Source: Nocardia amikacinitolerans NBRC 108937
GTDB lineage: Bacteria > Actinomycetota > Actinomycetes > Mycobacteriales > Mycobacteriaceae
Assembly: GCF_001612615.1 (NCBI RefSeq)
Contig: NZ_BDAU01000002.1
Span: 1 to 64,000, forward strand
Length of the DNA: 64,000 nucleotides
Direction: 5' to 3'
Both the position numbers and the translations under genes were made by a program. Shown one piece after another: positions 53,280 through 62,193 of the stretch. Each line of letters opens with the position of its first letter. Positions within the stretch are counted from its first letter, which is position 1. Under the pieces are notes generated by a model. The model ran no database searches. It was not told where the DNA came from and saw nothing but the letters and a program-made list of their open reading frames with translations.

Positions 53280-53370
53280 TACGCGGTCACGTGCCCGTTC
53301 GCGCCATCTCCTCGGACGAGACGTCCGCACGACACTCGGCAGCGCCGAACGGATATGACGGCGGCACCGG

Positions 53371-54090
53371 TCAGGCCGATATCGACGACAGCTCGGGTCG
53401 CGAATCCGAATACGGCGCAACGGGACTCAGTCGCAGCACGGTCGGCATGCGGCGGGTGAGGGCGGGCGGGCCGGTGAATTCGAGGCGGCCGGTGCGCAGG
53501 GCGTGCAGGACCGGGATGCGTCCCAACCACACCTGGTAGAGCGAGCCGACGTCGGAGCGAATGGTGACGTCCACCGGATAGCCGGGGTCGGTGACGCACA
53601 CCGACGGCGCCCCGCGTTCGACGACGATCCAGTAGCGGCGCGGATCGTCGGTGAACCGCACCGCGAGCACCTGCCGCAGTCCGGGGAACGAGGAGGTGTC
53701 CACGCGGGTGTGCATCCACCAGACGAGCAGGTCGGCGTCGAGCTCGTCCGGGTCGGGTTCGCCGAAGGTCCAGCGCGCGCCCCAGGCGCCGAGGCCGAAC
53801 AGGATCGGCTCGAGCTCGTGACCTGCCTCGGTGAGCAGATACCGGCCGCCGATCTTCTCGATCAACCCGGCCCGCTCGAACTGGCGCAACCGCTTGGCGA
53901 GCAGGGTGCGCGACAGGCCGGGCAGGCCGCGGGCCAAGTCGTTGAAGCGGGTCGTTCCGACCAGCAGGTCGCGCAGGATGAGCAGCGACCATCGCTCACC
54001 CAACAGGTCGAGTGCCCGGGAGATCGGGCAGTACTGGCCGTAGCTCGCCGTCGCTGTCGTCACGCCACACCTCGCGTTCTCGCGGTCCAT
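53371..54090 (-). CDS. HxlR-family transcriptional regulator
   Basis: This 239-residue protein has an HxlR winged helix at residues about 18-100 (YCPISRALDLLGERWSLLIL, DLARGLPGLSRTLLAKRLRQ, GRYLLTEAGHELEP). A C-terminal SCP2-like domain of about 115 residues follows and may sense a lipid. It diverges from the acyl-CoA dehydrogenase gene across 66 bp holding a perfect dyad, so it most likely regulates that gene. Confidence 0.88.
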   Translation of the reverse strand: MDRENARCGVTTATASYGQYCPISRALDLLGERWSLLILRDLLVGTTRFNDLARGLPGLSRTLLAKRLRQFERAGLIEKIGGRYLLTEAGHELEPILFGLGAWGARWTFGEPDPDELDADLLVWWMHTRVDTSSFPGLRQVLAVRFTDDPRRYWIVVERGAPSVCVTDPGYPVDVTIRSDVGSLYQVWLGRIPVLHALRTGRLEFTGPPALTRRMPTVLRLSPVAPYSDSRPELSSISA

Positions 54091-54093
54091 TGC

Positions 54094-54112
54094 GTGGACC
54101 GGGTCGGTCCAC
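54094..54112. promoter_or_regulatory. Perfect dyad in the HxlR/ACAD divergent promoter
   Basis: gtggacc and ggtccac flank gggtc. The site begins 4 bp upstream of the HxlR start codon and is 45 bp from the dehydrogenase ATG. It is a natural HxlR operator. Confidence 0.7.
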
Positions 54113-54156
54113 TTTCTGCACTATTCGGTTATCGCGGGGCTTCGTAGCTTCGAAAC

Positions 54157-55293
54157 ATGACCACTACCGCTATCCCCGCAATGACCACCACCGACTGGAT
54201 CGAGCGCGCCCGCTCGGTCGGCGAGGCCCTGCGCGCCGAGGTCGCCGACCGCGACCGCAGCGGCGAGATCTCCGCGTCCGCCTTCGACCTGTTGCGCGAC
54301 ACCGGCCTGTCGGCCGCCCTGGTACCCGCCGAGTTCGGCGGCGGCGGCGCGACGCACCGCGACATGGGCGAGGTGCTGCGCGAACTCGGCCGCCACGACC
54401 CGTCCACCGCGGTGGCCTTCGCCATGCACGCGCACCTGGTCGCCACCCAGCTCTGGCGGCACAAGCACGGCGCCGACGCCACGCCGCTGTTCCAGAAGGT
54501 GGTCGGCGGCGCGCTGCTGGTCAGCACCGGCGCCTCGGACTGGGTCGGCTCCAACGGCCGCGCCGAGCGGGTCGACGGCGGCTACCTGGTGCACGCGCGC
54601 AAAGCGCCGGCCAGCGGCTGCGAGGTCGGCACCGTCCTGGTCACCAGCGTCCGCTACGAGGAAGGTCCCGATGGCCCGCAGGTGCTGCACTGCGCGGTAC
54701 CGCTGAGCGCGCCCGGCGTCCGTATCGAAAAGACTTGGGACACTTTGGGTTTGCGCGCGACTGGTTCGCACACGGTGGTGCTGGAGAACGTGTTCGTCTC
54801 CGACGCCGCCATCTCGCTGATCCGGCCCGCCGACGTCTGGCCGCCGCTGCTGAACGTGGTGATCGGCGCGGCGATGCCGCTCGTCCTCGCCGCCTACCTC
54901 GGCATCGCCGACGGCGCTGTCGACACCGCGTTGGCCTTGGTGTCCGGTCGCGGCGACCCGCACATCGTGCAGTTGGTCGGCGAGCTGGCCAACGCCCACA
55001 CCACCGCGGCCGATCTGGTCGAAGCCATGTTCACCGGCTCGGCCGACCTCGAGTTCGCCAACACCGACGCCTACGCGGCGCGCACCCTCAGCCGCAAAAC
55101 GGTCGCCGCGGACGCGCTCATCGAGACCGTGCGACTCGCCATCGAGACGGTCGGCGGCGTCGGCTACTCGCGCTCCAGCGAACTCGAGATGCGCTACCGC
55201 GATATACACGGCTGCCTGTTCCATCCGCTGCCGCGCGCCAAGCAGATTCTCTTCAGCGGCCATGTTCTGCTCGGACACACCCCGCTCGGCTGA
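54157..55293 (+). CDS. Acyl-CoA dehydrogenase family protein
   Basis: This 378-residue flavoprotein of the acyl-CoA dehydrogenase/monooxygenase-like superfamily shows FDLLRDTGLSAALVPAEFGG, LLVSTGASDWVGSNGRAERV, TLGLRATGSHTVVLENVFV and GGVGYSRSSELEMRYRDIHG. The absence of an obvious catalytic glutamate context and the GATHRDMGEVLRELGRHDPS block suggest kinship with flavin-dependent hydroxylase-like members (DszC/HpaH-type), so dehydrogenation is not certain. It is divergently transcribed from its probable regulator. Confidence 0.82.
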   Translation: MTTTAIPAMTTTDWIERARSVGEALRAEVADRDRSGEISASAFDLLRDTGLSAALVPAEFGGGGATHRDMGEVLRELGRHDPSTAVAFAMHAHLVATQLWRHKHGADATPLFQKVVGGALLVSTGASDWVGSNGRAERVDGGYLVHARKAPASGCEVGTVLVTSVRYEEGPDGPQVLHCAVPLSAPGVRIEKTWDTLGLRATGSHTVVLENVFVSDAAISLIRPADVWPPLLNVVIGAAMPLVLAAYLGIADGAVDTALALVSGRGDPHIVQLVGELANAHTTAADLVEAMFTGSADLEFANTDAYAARTLSRKTVAADALIETVRLAIETVGGVGYSRSSELEMRYRDIHGCLFHPLPRAKQILFSGHVLLGHTPLG

Positions 55294-55365
55294 ACCGCGT
55301 GAACGTTTCGCCCGTGTTCGGTGATGATGGAACAGCGGCGTGAATCGCCCGCGGGAAGGAAAGTC

Positions 55366-55911
55366 ATGGTGTCCGTGCGCAAAATCGCTCGATCCCCGAT
55401 CGCCTGGGTACTCACGGCGCTCGTCGTAGTCGCTCTCGGCGCGGCGCTCGTACTGTTCCAGCCTTGGCGGCTGGTCACCGACACCACCGTGAACGAGGCG
55501 GTCCCGACCGCAGGGCCGCCCGGCGGCATGCCGCCGGCCGATACCGGGGAGCAGCCGCCGCGCACAATCGCCACGGGAACATTCATTTCCCATGAGCACG
55601 GCACGTCGGGCACGGTGAGCGTCCTGCGGCTGCCCGACGGCAGCCGGGTGCTGCGGGTCGAAGACCTGGACACCTCCGACGGACCGGACCTGCACGTCTG
55701 GCTCACCGACGCCCCTGTGCTGGAAGGCAGGGCCGGCTGGGGCGTCTTCGACGACGGCCGCCACGTCGATCTGGGACGACTCAAGGGCAACAAGGGCAGC
55801 CAGAACTACGCCATTCCGGCCGATGCCGACCTCGCCGCCCTGACCAGCGTCTCGATCTGGTGCGATCGGTTCAACGTGTCCTTCGGCGCGGCCGCCCTGC
55901 GCGCTGTCTGA
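55366..55911 (+). CDS. Membrane-anchored DM13-domain protein
   Basis: This 181-residue protein has an N-terminal anchor (IAWVLTALVVVALGAALVLF), a Pro/Gly linker and a DM13 domain (ATGTFISHEHGTSGTVSVLR, DTSDGPDLHVWLTD, KGNKGSQNYAIPADADL, SVSIWCDRFNVSFGAAAL). The single conserved cysteine of DM13 is in IWCDRF. DM13 is proposed to take part in extracytoplasmic electron transfer. ATG 55366 follows GGAAGGAAAG. Confidence 0.85.
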   Translation: MVSVRKIARSPIAWVLTALVVVALGAALVLFQPWRLVTDTTVNEAVPTAGPPGGMPPADTGEQPPRTIATGTFISHEHGTSGTVSVLRLPDGSRVLRVEDLDTSDGPDLHVWLTDAPVLEGRAGWGVFDDGRHVDLGRLKGNKGSQNYAIPADADLAALTSVSIWCDRFNVSFGAAALRAV

Positions 55912-56036
55912 GGCGTCCCGCACCCGCGAAAAAATGACCCGACAAACGCGGGTTCCCTGTGCCACCATGTGATTCCACGATGATTGCCCCGACCGGCGGG
56001 GCGATCAGGCTAGTACCTGGAAGGAGGAGGTGGCCC

Positions 56037-56156
56037 GTGCATCCGAAGAACAAGTATTCGGCGAACAGCGAAGCCGTACAGCGGTTCTCGACCGTCGAAA
56101 GCGGACAGCCCATGCGCGACAGCATCGCGGCGAGCCACCTTCAGGCCGACCGCTGA
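56037..56156 (+). CDS. 39-aa small protein with a strong ribosome-binding site
   Basis: AAGGAGGAGG lies 6 bp before GTG 56037, the best Shine-Dalgarno in this part of the window. The 39-residue product is polar (VHPKNKYSANSEAVQRFSTV, ending SHLQADR), without a membrane segment. It lies 132 bp before the HNH nuclease gene. It could be a leader peptide or an independent small protein. A short hairpin (acccg/cgggt, 55937-55953) separates it from the DM13 gene. Confidence 0.5.
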   Translation: MHPKNKYSANSEAVQRFSTVESGQPMRDSIAASHLQADR

Positions 56157-56288
56157 TCTCCCCGGTTCCCCGAGGAACCGCCCGAGAGAGCGCCGCGAAC
56201 CAGACGAACCGAGCGCCGCGAACCGGACGACAGTCTGCCGCGCAGACGGCGCCGCGCTCCGCCGAATCTTCCACTTCCTCCACGAAAC

Positions 56289-56846
56289 ATGGTGAGCCCC
56301 ATGACGTTTCGACGTGCCGCCGACCCGGCGGCGTTGACCGCCGACAACTGGATACACACCGGCGTCCTCGTGCTGAACGCCTCCTACGAGGCGATCGACG
56401 AGGTCGCCGCCGAGCGCGCGGTCGTGCTGCTGATCAGCGGCGCCGCGGAGTCCGTCGCCGACCGGGAGCCGCACTTCCCGATCCGGTCGCGGCACGTGGA
56501 GATCGCCCTGCCGGAGACCATTCGACTGCTGCGCTACGTCTACATCGAGCACACCGCCCGAGTGCATGACGAGAGCCGCGCCACCCTGGCGGCCGTGCTG
56601 CGGCGCGACGCGCACCGGTGCGGTTACTGCGCGGGCTGGGCACGCACCGTCGACCACATCCGTCCCCGCAGCCGCGGTGGCCCCAACACCTGGAGCAACT
56701 TGATCGCGGCGTGCGCGCCGTGCAACACGCTCAAGGCCGACCGGACGCCGGAGGAAGCGGGCATGCGGCTGCTGTGGCAGCCGAAGGCGCCCGATCCGCT
56801 GGCCAAGCGGCAACGCCAGATCTGGAAGCAGCTGGCGAGCACCTGA
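56289..56846 (+). CDS. HNH endonuclease family protein
   Basis: This 185-residue (ATG 56289; 181 from ATG 56301) protein has an N-terminal region common in actinobacterial HNH proteins (VLVLNASYEAIDEVAAERAV) and a C-terminal HNH module. Zinc-type CxxC pairs occur in RCGYC and CAPCN, and the catalytic DHIRPRSRGGPNTWSNLIAA supplies the metal and general-base histidines. The cellular substrate is unknown. It ends 24 bp before the WhiB gene, so the two may be co-transcribed. Confidence 0.87.
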   Translation: MVSPMTFRRAADPAALTADNWIHTGVLVLNASYEAIDEVAAERAVVLLISGAAESVADREPHFPIRSRHVEIALPETIRLLRYVYIEHTARVHDESRATLAAVLRRDAHRCGYCAGWARTVDHIRPRSRGGPNTWSNLIAACAPCNTLKADRTPEEAGMRLLWQPKAPDPLAKRQRQIWKQLAST

Positions 56847-56870
56847 GAACCGAGAAAGGAGTAAGGATCC

Positions 56871-57143
56871 ATGACCGTCCGAACATCGCCGACCGGTGCC
56901 GAGCTCACGCTCGCCGACCTGCTCCCGCTCTCGGACGCCCGAGGGTGGCATCGGGCCGCGTGCCGCGGCGACCCGAACCACGAGGCCTGGTTCCCGTACC
57001 CGTCGCAGGACTTCGACTACGCGCGGAGCATCTGCGCGAGCTGCCCGATCCGGGCGACCTGCGCCGAATTCGCCGCCGACACCGGCCAGTCCGGTGTGTG
57101 GGGCGGGCACGAGTTCGACCGCGGCCGGATCATCCGCGAATAA
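56871..57143 (+). CDS. WhiB-family transcriptional regulator
   Basis: This 90-residue WhiB-like protein has four [4Fe-4S] cluster cysteines (Cys31, Cys55, Cys58, Cys64: ICASCPIRATC) and the GVWGG turn (75-79). A very short basic tail (RGRIIRE) follows instead of the usual AT-hook, which may weaken DNA binding. The AGAAAGGAGTAAGG ribosome site is strong. WhiB proteins act as redox-sensing partners of the sigma factor. It is followed by a strong terminator. Confidence 0.92.
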   Translation: MTVRTSPTGAELTLADLLPLSDARGWHRAACRGDPNHEAWFPYPSQDFDYARSICASCPIRATCAEFAADTGQSGVWGGHEFDRGRIIRE

Positions 57144-57150
57144 CCGCCGC

Positions 57151-57183
57151 CGAGCCGCCGACGCAGACGACGTCGGCGGCTCG
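57151..57183 (+). terminator. Strong hairpin terminator after whiB-like gene
   Basis: cgagccgccgacg and cgtcggcggctcg form a perfect 13-bp stem with a 7-base loop, 7 bp after the stop. Confidence 0.8.
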
Positions 57184-57273
57184 GGTGCGTCGAGAATGCG
57201 CCGGGCGCTTCGGGCGCCGATCCGGTGGACTCGCCGGGCGGGCGAACCGGCGGTGACCATACACTGTACCGCC

Positions 57274-58950
57274 GTGGGCACTCATCGCAGCGGGACCAGA
57301 TCTCGAGGTATCAGCAAAGGTCCGGTTATCGCAGTGGTGGCCATCCTGCTACTCGTCGCCGCGGTTTTCGCCTGGTTCCAGTTCCGCGACCGGGCCGCGG
57401 ACCGCGACAGCGCGGCGGCCGCGGAATGCGTGGAGGGGCCTTCGACGCTGTTCGTCACCGTCGATCCCGACCTCGAGGCGCCGGTGCGCGCCATCGCCGA
57501 CAAGTACAACGCCACCGAGCCGCAAGTGCGCGATCACTGCGCGCGCGTCTCGGTGACGGCGCGGCCCTCGGCCGAGGTGGCCGAGGCGTTCCGCGCGGGC
57601 GGCGCGTGGAACCCGGCGATGGGACCGCAACCCGCACTGTGGATTCCGAACTCCTCGCGTGCCGTCGAGATCATGCGGGTGCCGGGACTCGTTGCGGGAG
57701 AACCGAGTCCGATCGCGGGCAGCCCCATCGCGCTCGGCGTGCCCGAACAGGTGCGCGCCGCGCTCGAGGGCGCTCGGGTCGCGTGGGGCGATCTGCCTCG
57801 GCTGCAACAGGGTTCGCTCGGCGAGCTCGGTCTGTCCGGATGGGGCGGGTTGCGCATGGCGCTGCCGGACGGTGACGCCACACTGGCCGCCGCGGTCGCG
57901 GTCGGTTCGGCCGTGGCAGGCGAGGAGCCGCTGACCGACGCCGGCGCGCAGTCCGGCCAGGTGGTCGCCGCGGTCTCCGGCTTGGCGTCGGGCGCGCCGG
58001 AGGTCGCCGACACCGCCGCAGCGCTCGCCGCGATCGCCGATCCGGCCCATGCCGCGAACTCCGCCATCCACGCGGTAGCCGCTACGGAGCAGCAAATAGC
58101 CGGGCAGCCCGGTGTCGCAGTCTTCCGCCCAGCGGGCAACCCGCCGGTGGCCGATCATCCCGCAGCGCTCATGTCGGGCCCGTGGGTGGACCAGACGCAG
58201 AACCTGATCGCCGGGCTGTTCGTCGACTACCTGCGCAATCCCGAACAGGCGCCGTTCTTCACCAGCGCGGGCTTCACCGCGGTGCCGCCGCCCACCGGTC
58301 CGGGCGCGTCGCGCGCCGCGCTGGACAAGCTGCGGGCCACCCTCGCGCATCCGGTGCTCGGCGTGCATTCCACGGTCTTGCTCGACGTGTCGGCGTCCAT
58401 GTCGACCGCCGAGGGCGCGAGCACTCGACTGGCGAACACCCTCGGCGCGTTGCGCTCGACCATGAACGTCATGCCGCCGGACTTCGGCCTCGGCGTCTGG
58501 ACCTTCGGCAAGAGCCTCGACGGCGCCAACCCGTACCGCGTGCAGGCCCGCACCGCCGCCCTCGCCGACGACCAGCGCACCGCGATCGACACCGCGCTGA
58601 GCGCCGTTCGCGCCACCGAGGCACGGCCCGACCAGGCCTATCCCGCCCTGCTCGCCGCCTACCGCAGCGCCGTGAACGGCTACGCCGAGGGGCGGACGAA
58701 CTCGGTGCTGCTCATCACCGACGGACCCGACGACGACTCCTCGGTGACCGGCGCGCAACTGCTCGCCGATCTCGCGGCGGCCGCCGACCCGGACCGCCCG
58801 GTGCGTGTCGACGTCATCGTGATCGGCGGCAACGGCACCGACACGCTCCAGACCGCCGCCCAGCGCACCGGCGGCACCTACACCCGGTTGACCACCTCGA
58901 ACGATCTCAGCTTCGGCAGCGCGGTGGTCCAGGCGCTCACCACGCCGTAG
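57274..58950 (+). CDS. Membrane-anchored substrate-binding/vWA-domain protein
   Basis: GTG 57274 gives a 558-residue protein with one N-terminal helix (GPVIAVVAILLLVAAVFAWF). A substrate-binding-protein-like domain occupies about residues 60-340 (LFVTVDPDLEAPVRAIADKY, ALGVPEQVRAALEGARVAWG). A C-terminal vWA domain follows, with an intact MIDAS (VLLDVSASMSTAEG) and VLLITDGPDDDSSVTG. This architecture is common in actinobacteria, exposed outside the membrane and of unknown function. An earlier GTG (57253) is possible. Confidence 0.87.
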   Translation: MGTHRSGTRSRGISKGPVIAVVAILLLVAAVFAWFQFRDRAADRDSAAAAECVEGPSTLFVTVDPDLEAPVRAIADKYNATEPQVRDHCARVSVTARPSAEVAEAFRAGGAWNPAMGPQPALWIPNSSRAVEIMRVPGLVAGEPSPIAGSPIALGVPEQVRAALEGARVAWGDLPRLQQGSLGELGLSGWGGLRMALPDGDATLAAAVAVGSAVAGEEPLTDAGAQSGQVVAAVSGLASGAPEVADTAAALAAIADPAHAANSAIHAVAATEQQIAGQPGVAVFRPAGNPPVADHPAALMSGPWVDQTQNLIAGLFVDYLRNPEQAPFFTSAGFTAVPPPTGPGASRAALDKLRATLAHPVLGVHSTVLLDVSASMSTAEGASTRLANTLGALRSTMNVMPPDFGLGVWTFGKSLDGANPYRVQARTAALADDQRTAIDTALSAVRATEARPDQAYPALLAAYRSAVNGYAEGRTNSVLLITDGPDDDSSVTGAQLLADLAAAADPDRPVRVDVIVIGGNGTDTLQTAAQRTGGTYTRLTTSNDLSFGSAVVQALTTP

Positions 58951-59143
58951 GCTCGCGCCGCCTTGGCCGACCGAGGTCAGCCCGTCATGAAGGTGGCCTT
59001 CGGTCGCGAGCGGGGGCAGCGCCAGCCGGCTCGGCAGCACATCGGCTGGCGCGGTGCCCGAATTCGCGAAGGCCGCACTCGACGAATTCGGCCGACCGGG
59101 CGAATAGGCCTGACCTGTACCGGCCCGGAGGCGAATCGGATGA

Positions 59144-59993
59144 CTACTCGAGCCCGTCCGGTGCGACACACAGCAGCGCGCCCGACTCCATGGCGACCCA
59201 GATCGCGCCGTCGGGGCCGAGTGCGAGGCCGTGCGGTTCCGCGCCGGGCAGGTCCAGTTCGCTGACCTCCCCCGCGGTGGTGATCCGGCCGAGCCGGGAG
59301 CTCCCCCACTGCGTAAACCACAGCGCCCCATCGGATCCCGCGATGATCGCGTGCGGACGCGCAGCACGATCCGGTAGCGGGAACTCCTCGATCGCGCCGT
59401 CGACGGTGATGCGGCCGATCTGTCCCGCGCCGATCTCGACGAACCACAGCGCGCCGTCGGGACCGGCGGTGATGCCGACCGGGTTCGCTTGTTCGGTCGG
59501 CAGCGGATACGTGGTGATCGCGCCGTCCGTGGTGACCCGTCCGATGGCGTTGGCCTGGTTCAAGGTGAACCAGAGCGCGCCGTCGGAGCCCAGTGTGATC
59601 ATCGAGGGCATCCCCTCGACCGGGTATCGGGTGATCGTCCCGTCGGCGGACAGCCGACCGATGTGACCGGACTGGAGTTCGGTGCACCAGAGCGCGCCGT
59701 CCGGACCGAGGCAGAGACCGTACGGCGCGTCGGCGGTGACGAAGGACAGCGCGCCGTCCGCGCCGATCCGGCCGATCCGGTTGCCGCGAAACTCGGTGAA
59801 CCAGACCGCGTCGTCGGGCCCGGCGACGATCACCGTCGGCTGCCCGTCGGCCGGGTCGAGGGCGAAGGTCTCGACGCTCTCCCCCGTCCACCGGCCGACC
59901 GAGCCCTGAGCGGCCATCGTGAACCACAGCGTGCCCGTCTTGTCGAAGGTGACGCCGTACGGCGCGCCAGGCGCCTCGATCGTCGTGCGGATC

Positions 59994-60001
<8 letters not shown>
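59144..60001 (-). CDS. vgb: Virginiamycin B lyase-type propeller (streptogramin B lyase)
   Basis: TTG 60001 with GGGAG 8 bases upstream gives a 285-residue seven-bladed propeller with WFTxxxxxxIGRI-type repeats (DDAVWFTEFRGNRIGRIG, GALWFVEIGAGQIGRIT). Residues corresponding to the Vgb active site as I recall it are present: His217 (RPHAI), Glu255 and His257 (AEPHG) and Glu272 (VAMES). Vgb linearises streptogramin B by eliminative cleavage. Its first codons overlap the ABC-F stop by 8 bp, so the two proteins are co-translated. Confidence 0.82.
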
Positions 60002-61481
<1,480 letters not shown>

Positions 61482-61483
61482 TC

Positions 61484-61508
61484 GCTACTTGTGTAGCTTT
61501 AAGGTAGC
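61484..61508. promoter_or_regulatory. Operator candidate between ABC-F and TetR genes
   Basis: GCTAC (61484-61488) faces GTAGC at 61493-61497 and again at 61504-61508, just upstream of the ABC-F start and 34 bp before the TetR start. The 60-bp divergent region also contains an AT-rich promoter core (tgtagctttaagg). It is a probable TetR operator. Confidence 0.55.
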
Positions 61509-61541
61509 AAGCCGACCACACAAACGCAACAGGAGTTGTCT

Positions 61542-62123
61542 TTGGAAACTCGGAAACGCCCCGGCGGCCGCAGCGCGCGGGTCCGCGACGCCGTGCGCGC
61601 GGCCACCCTCGCGGAACTCGCCGAACACGGCTACCAGGGACTATCGGTGGACGCGGTGGCCCAGCGTTCGGGCGTGCACAAGACCACGGTCTACCGCCGC
61701 TGGCGCTGCCCGGAGGGACTGATCGCCGACGCGCTCGACCTCGCCGCCGCCGAACCGTGGCCGATTCCGGACACCGGCACGCTCGCAGGCGACCTGCGCG
61801 CGCTGACCGACCTGGTGCGGACCGGATTCGCCGACCAGGAAGCCGGTCCGGTCGCGAGCGCGTTCATCGCCGCGGCCATGCAGAACCCCGCCGCCGCGAC
61901 CGCCCTGCACGACTTCTACCAGGCGCGCCACCGGCAGTCGGCCGAGATCGTGCGCCGCGCCGTCGATCGCGGCGAACTCCCGGCCACCGTCGACGCGGAG
62001 CAGATCGTCCGCTTCGCCGTCGCGCCGATCTTCTACCGGCTGTTCATCTCCCGCGAACCGGTGACCGCCGAGGACGCGCGAGTGGCGGCCGACGCGGCCC
62101 TCGTCGTCGCGCGCACGCTGTGA
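61542..62123 (+). CDS. TetR family transcriptional regulator
   Basis: TTG 61542, 6 bp after AGGAG, gives a 193-residue regulator. The HTH is AVRAATLAELAEHGYQGLSV, then AQRSGVHKTTVYRRWRCPEG, and the C-terminal domain (TetR_C_16-like: AFIAAAMQNPAAATALHDFY) binds an unknown ligand. It diverges from the ABC-F/Vgb operon by 60 bp and very likely represses it. The inducer may be a streptogramin or macrolide-type compound, but this is inference. Confidence 0.9.
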   Translation: METRKRPGGRSARVRDAVRAATLAELAEHGYQGLSVDAVAQRSGVHKTTVYRRWRCPEGLIADALDLAAAEPWPIPDTGTLAGDLRALTDLVRTGFADQEAGPVASAFIAAAMQNPAAATALHDFYQARHRQSAEIVRRAVDRGELPATVDAEQIVRFAVAPIFYRLFISREPVTAEDARVAADAALVVARTL

Positions 62124-62144
62124 ACAGGCTTCCGAATACGCGAA

Positions 62145-62182
62145 AGCCGCCGCGTCGAGGAGCTGTCCTCGGCACGGCGGCT
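62145..62182. terminator. Bidirectional terminator between TetR and gcvP
   Basis: agccgccg and cggcggct enclose an inner cgagga/tcctcg stem with a gctg loop, forming a long hairpin in the 70-bp gap between two converging genes. Confidence 0.7.
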
Positions 62183-62193
62183 CGCGTCGTGTG

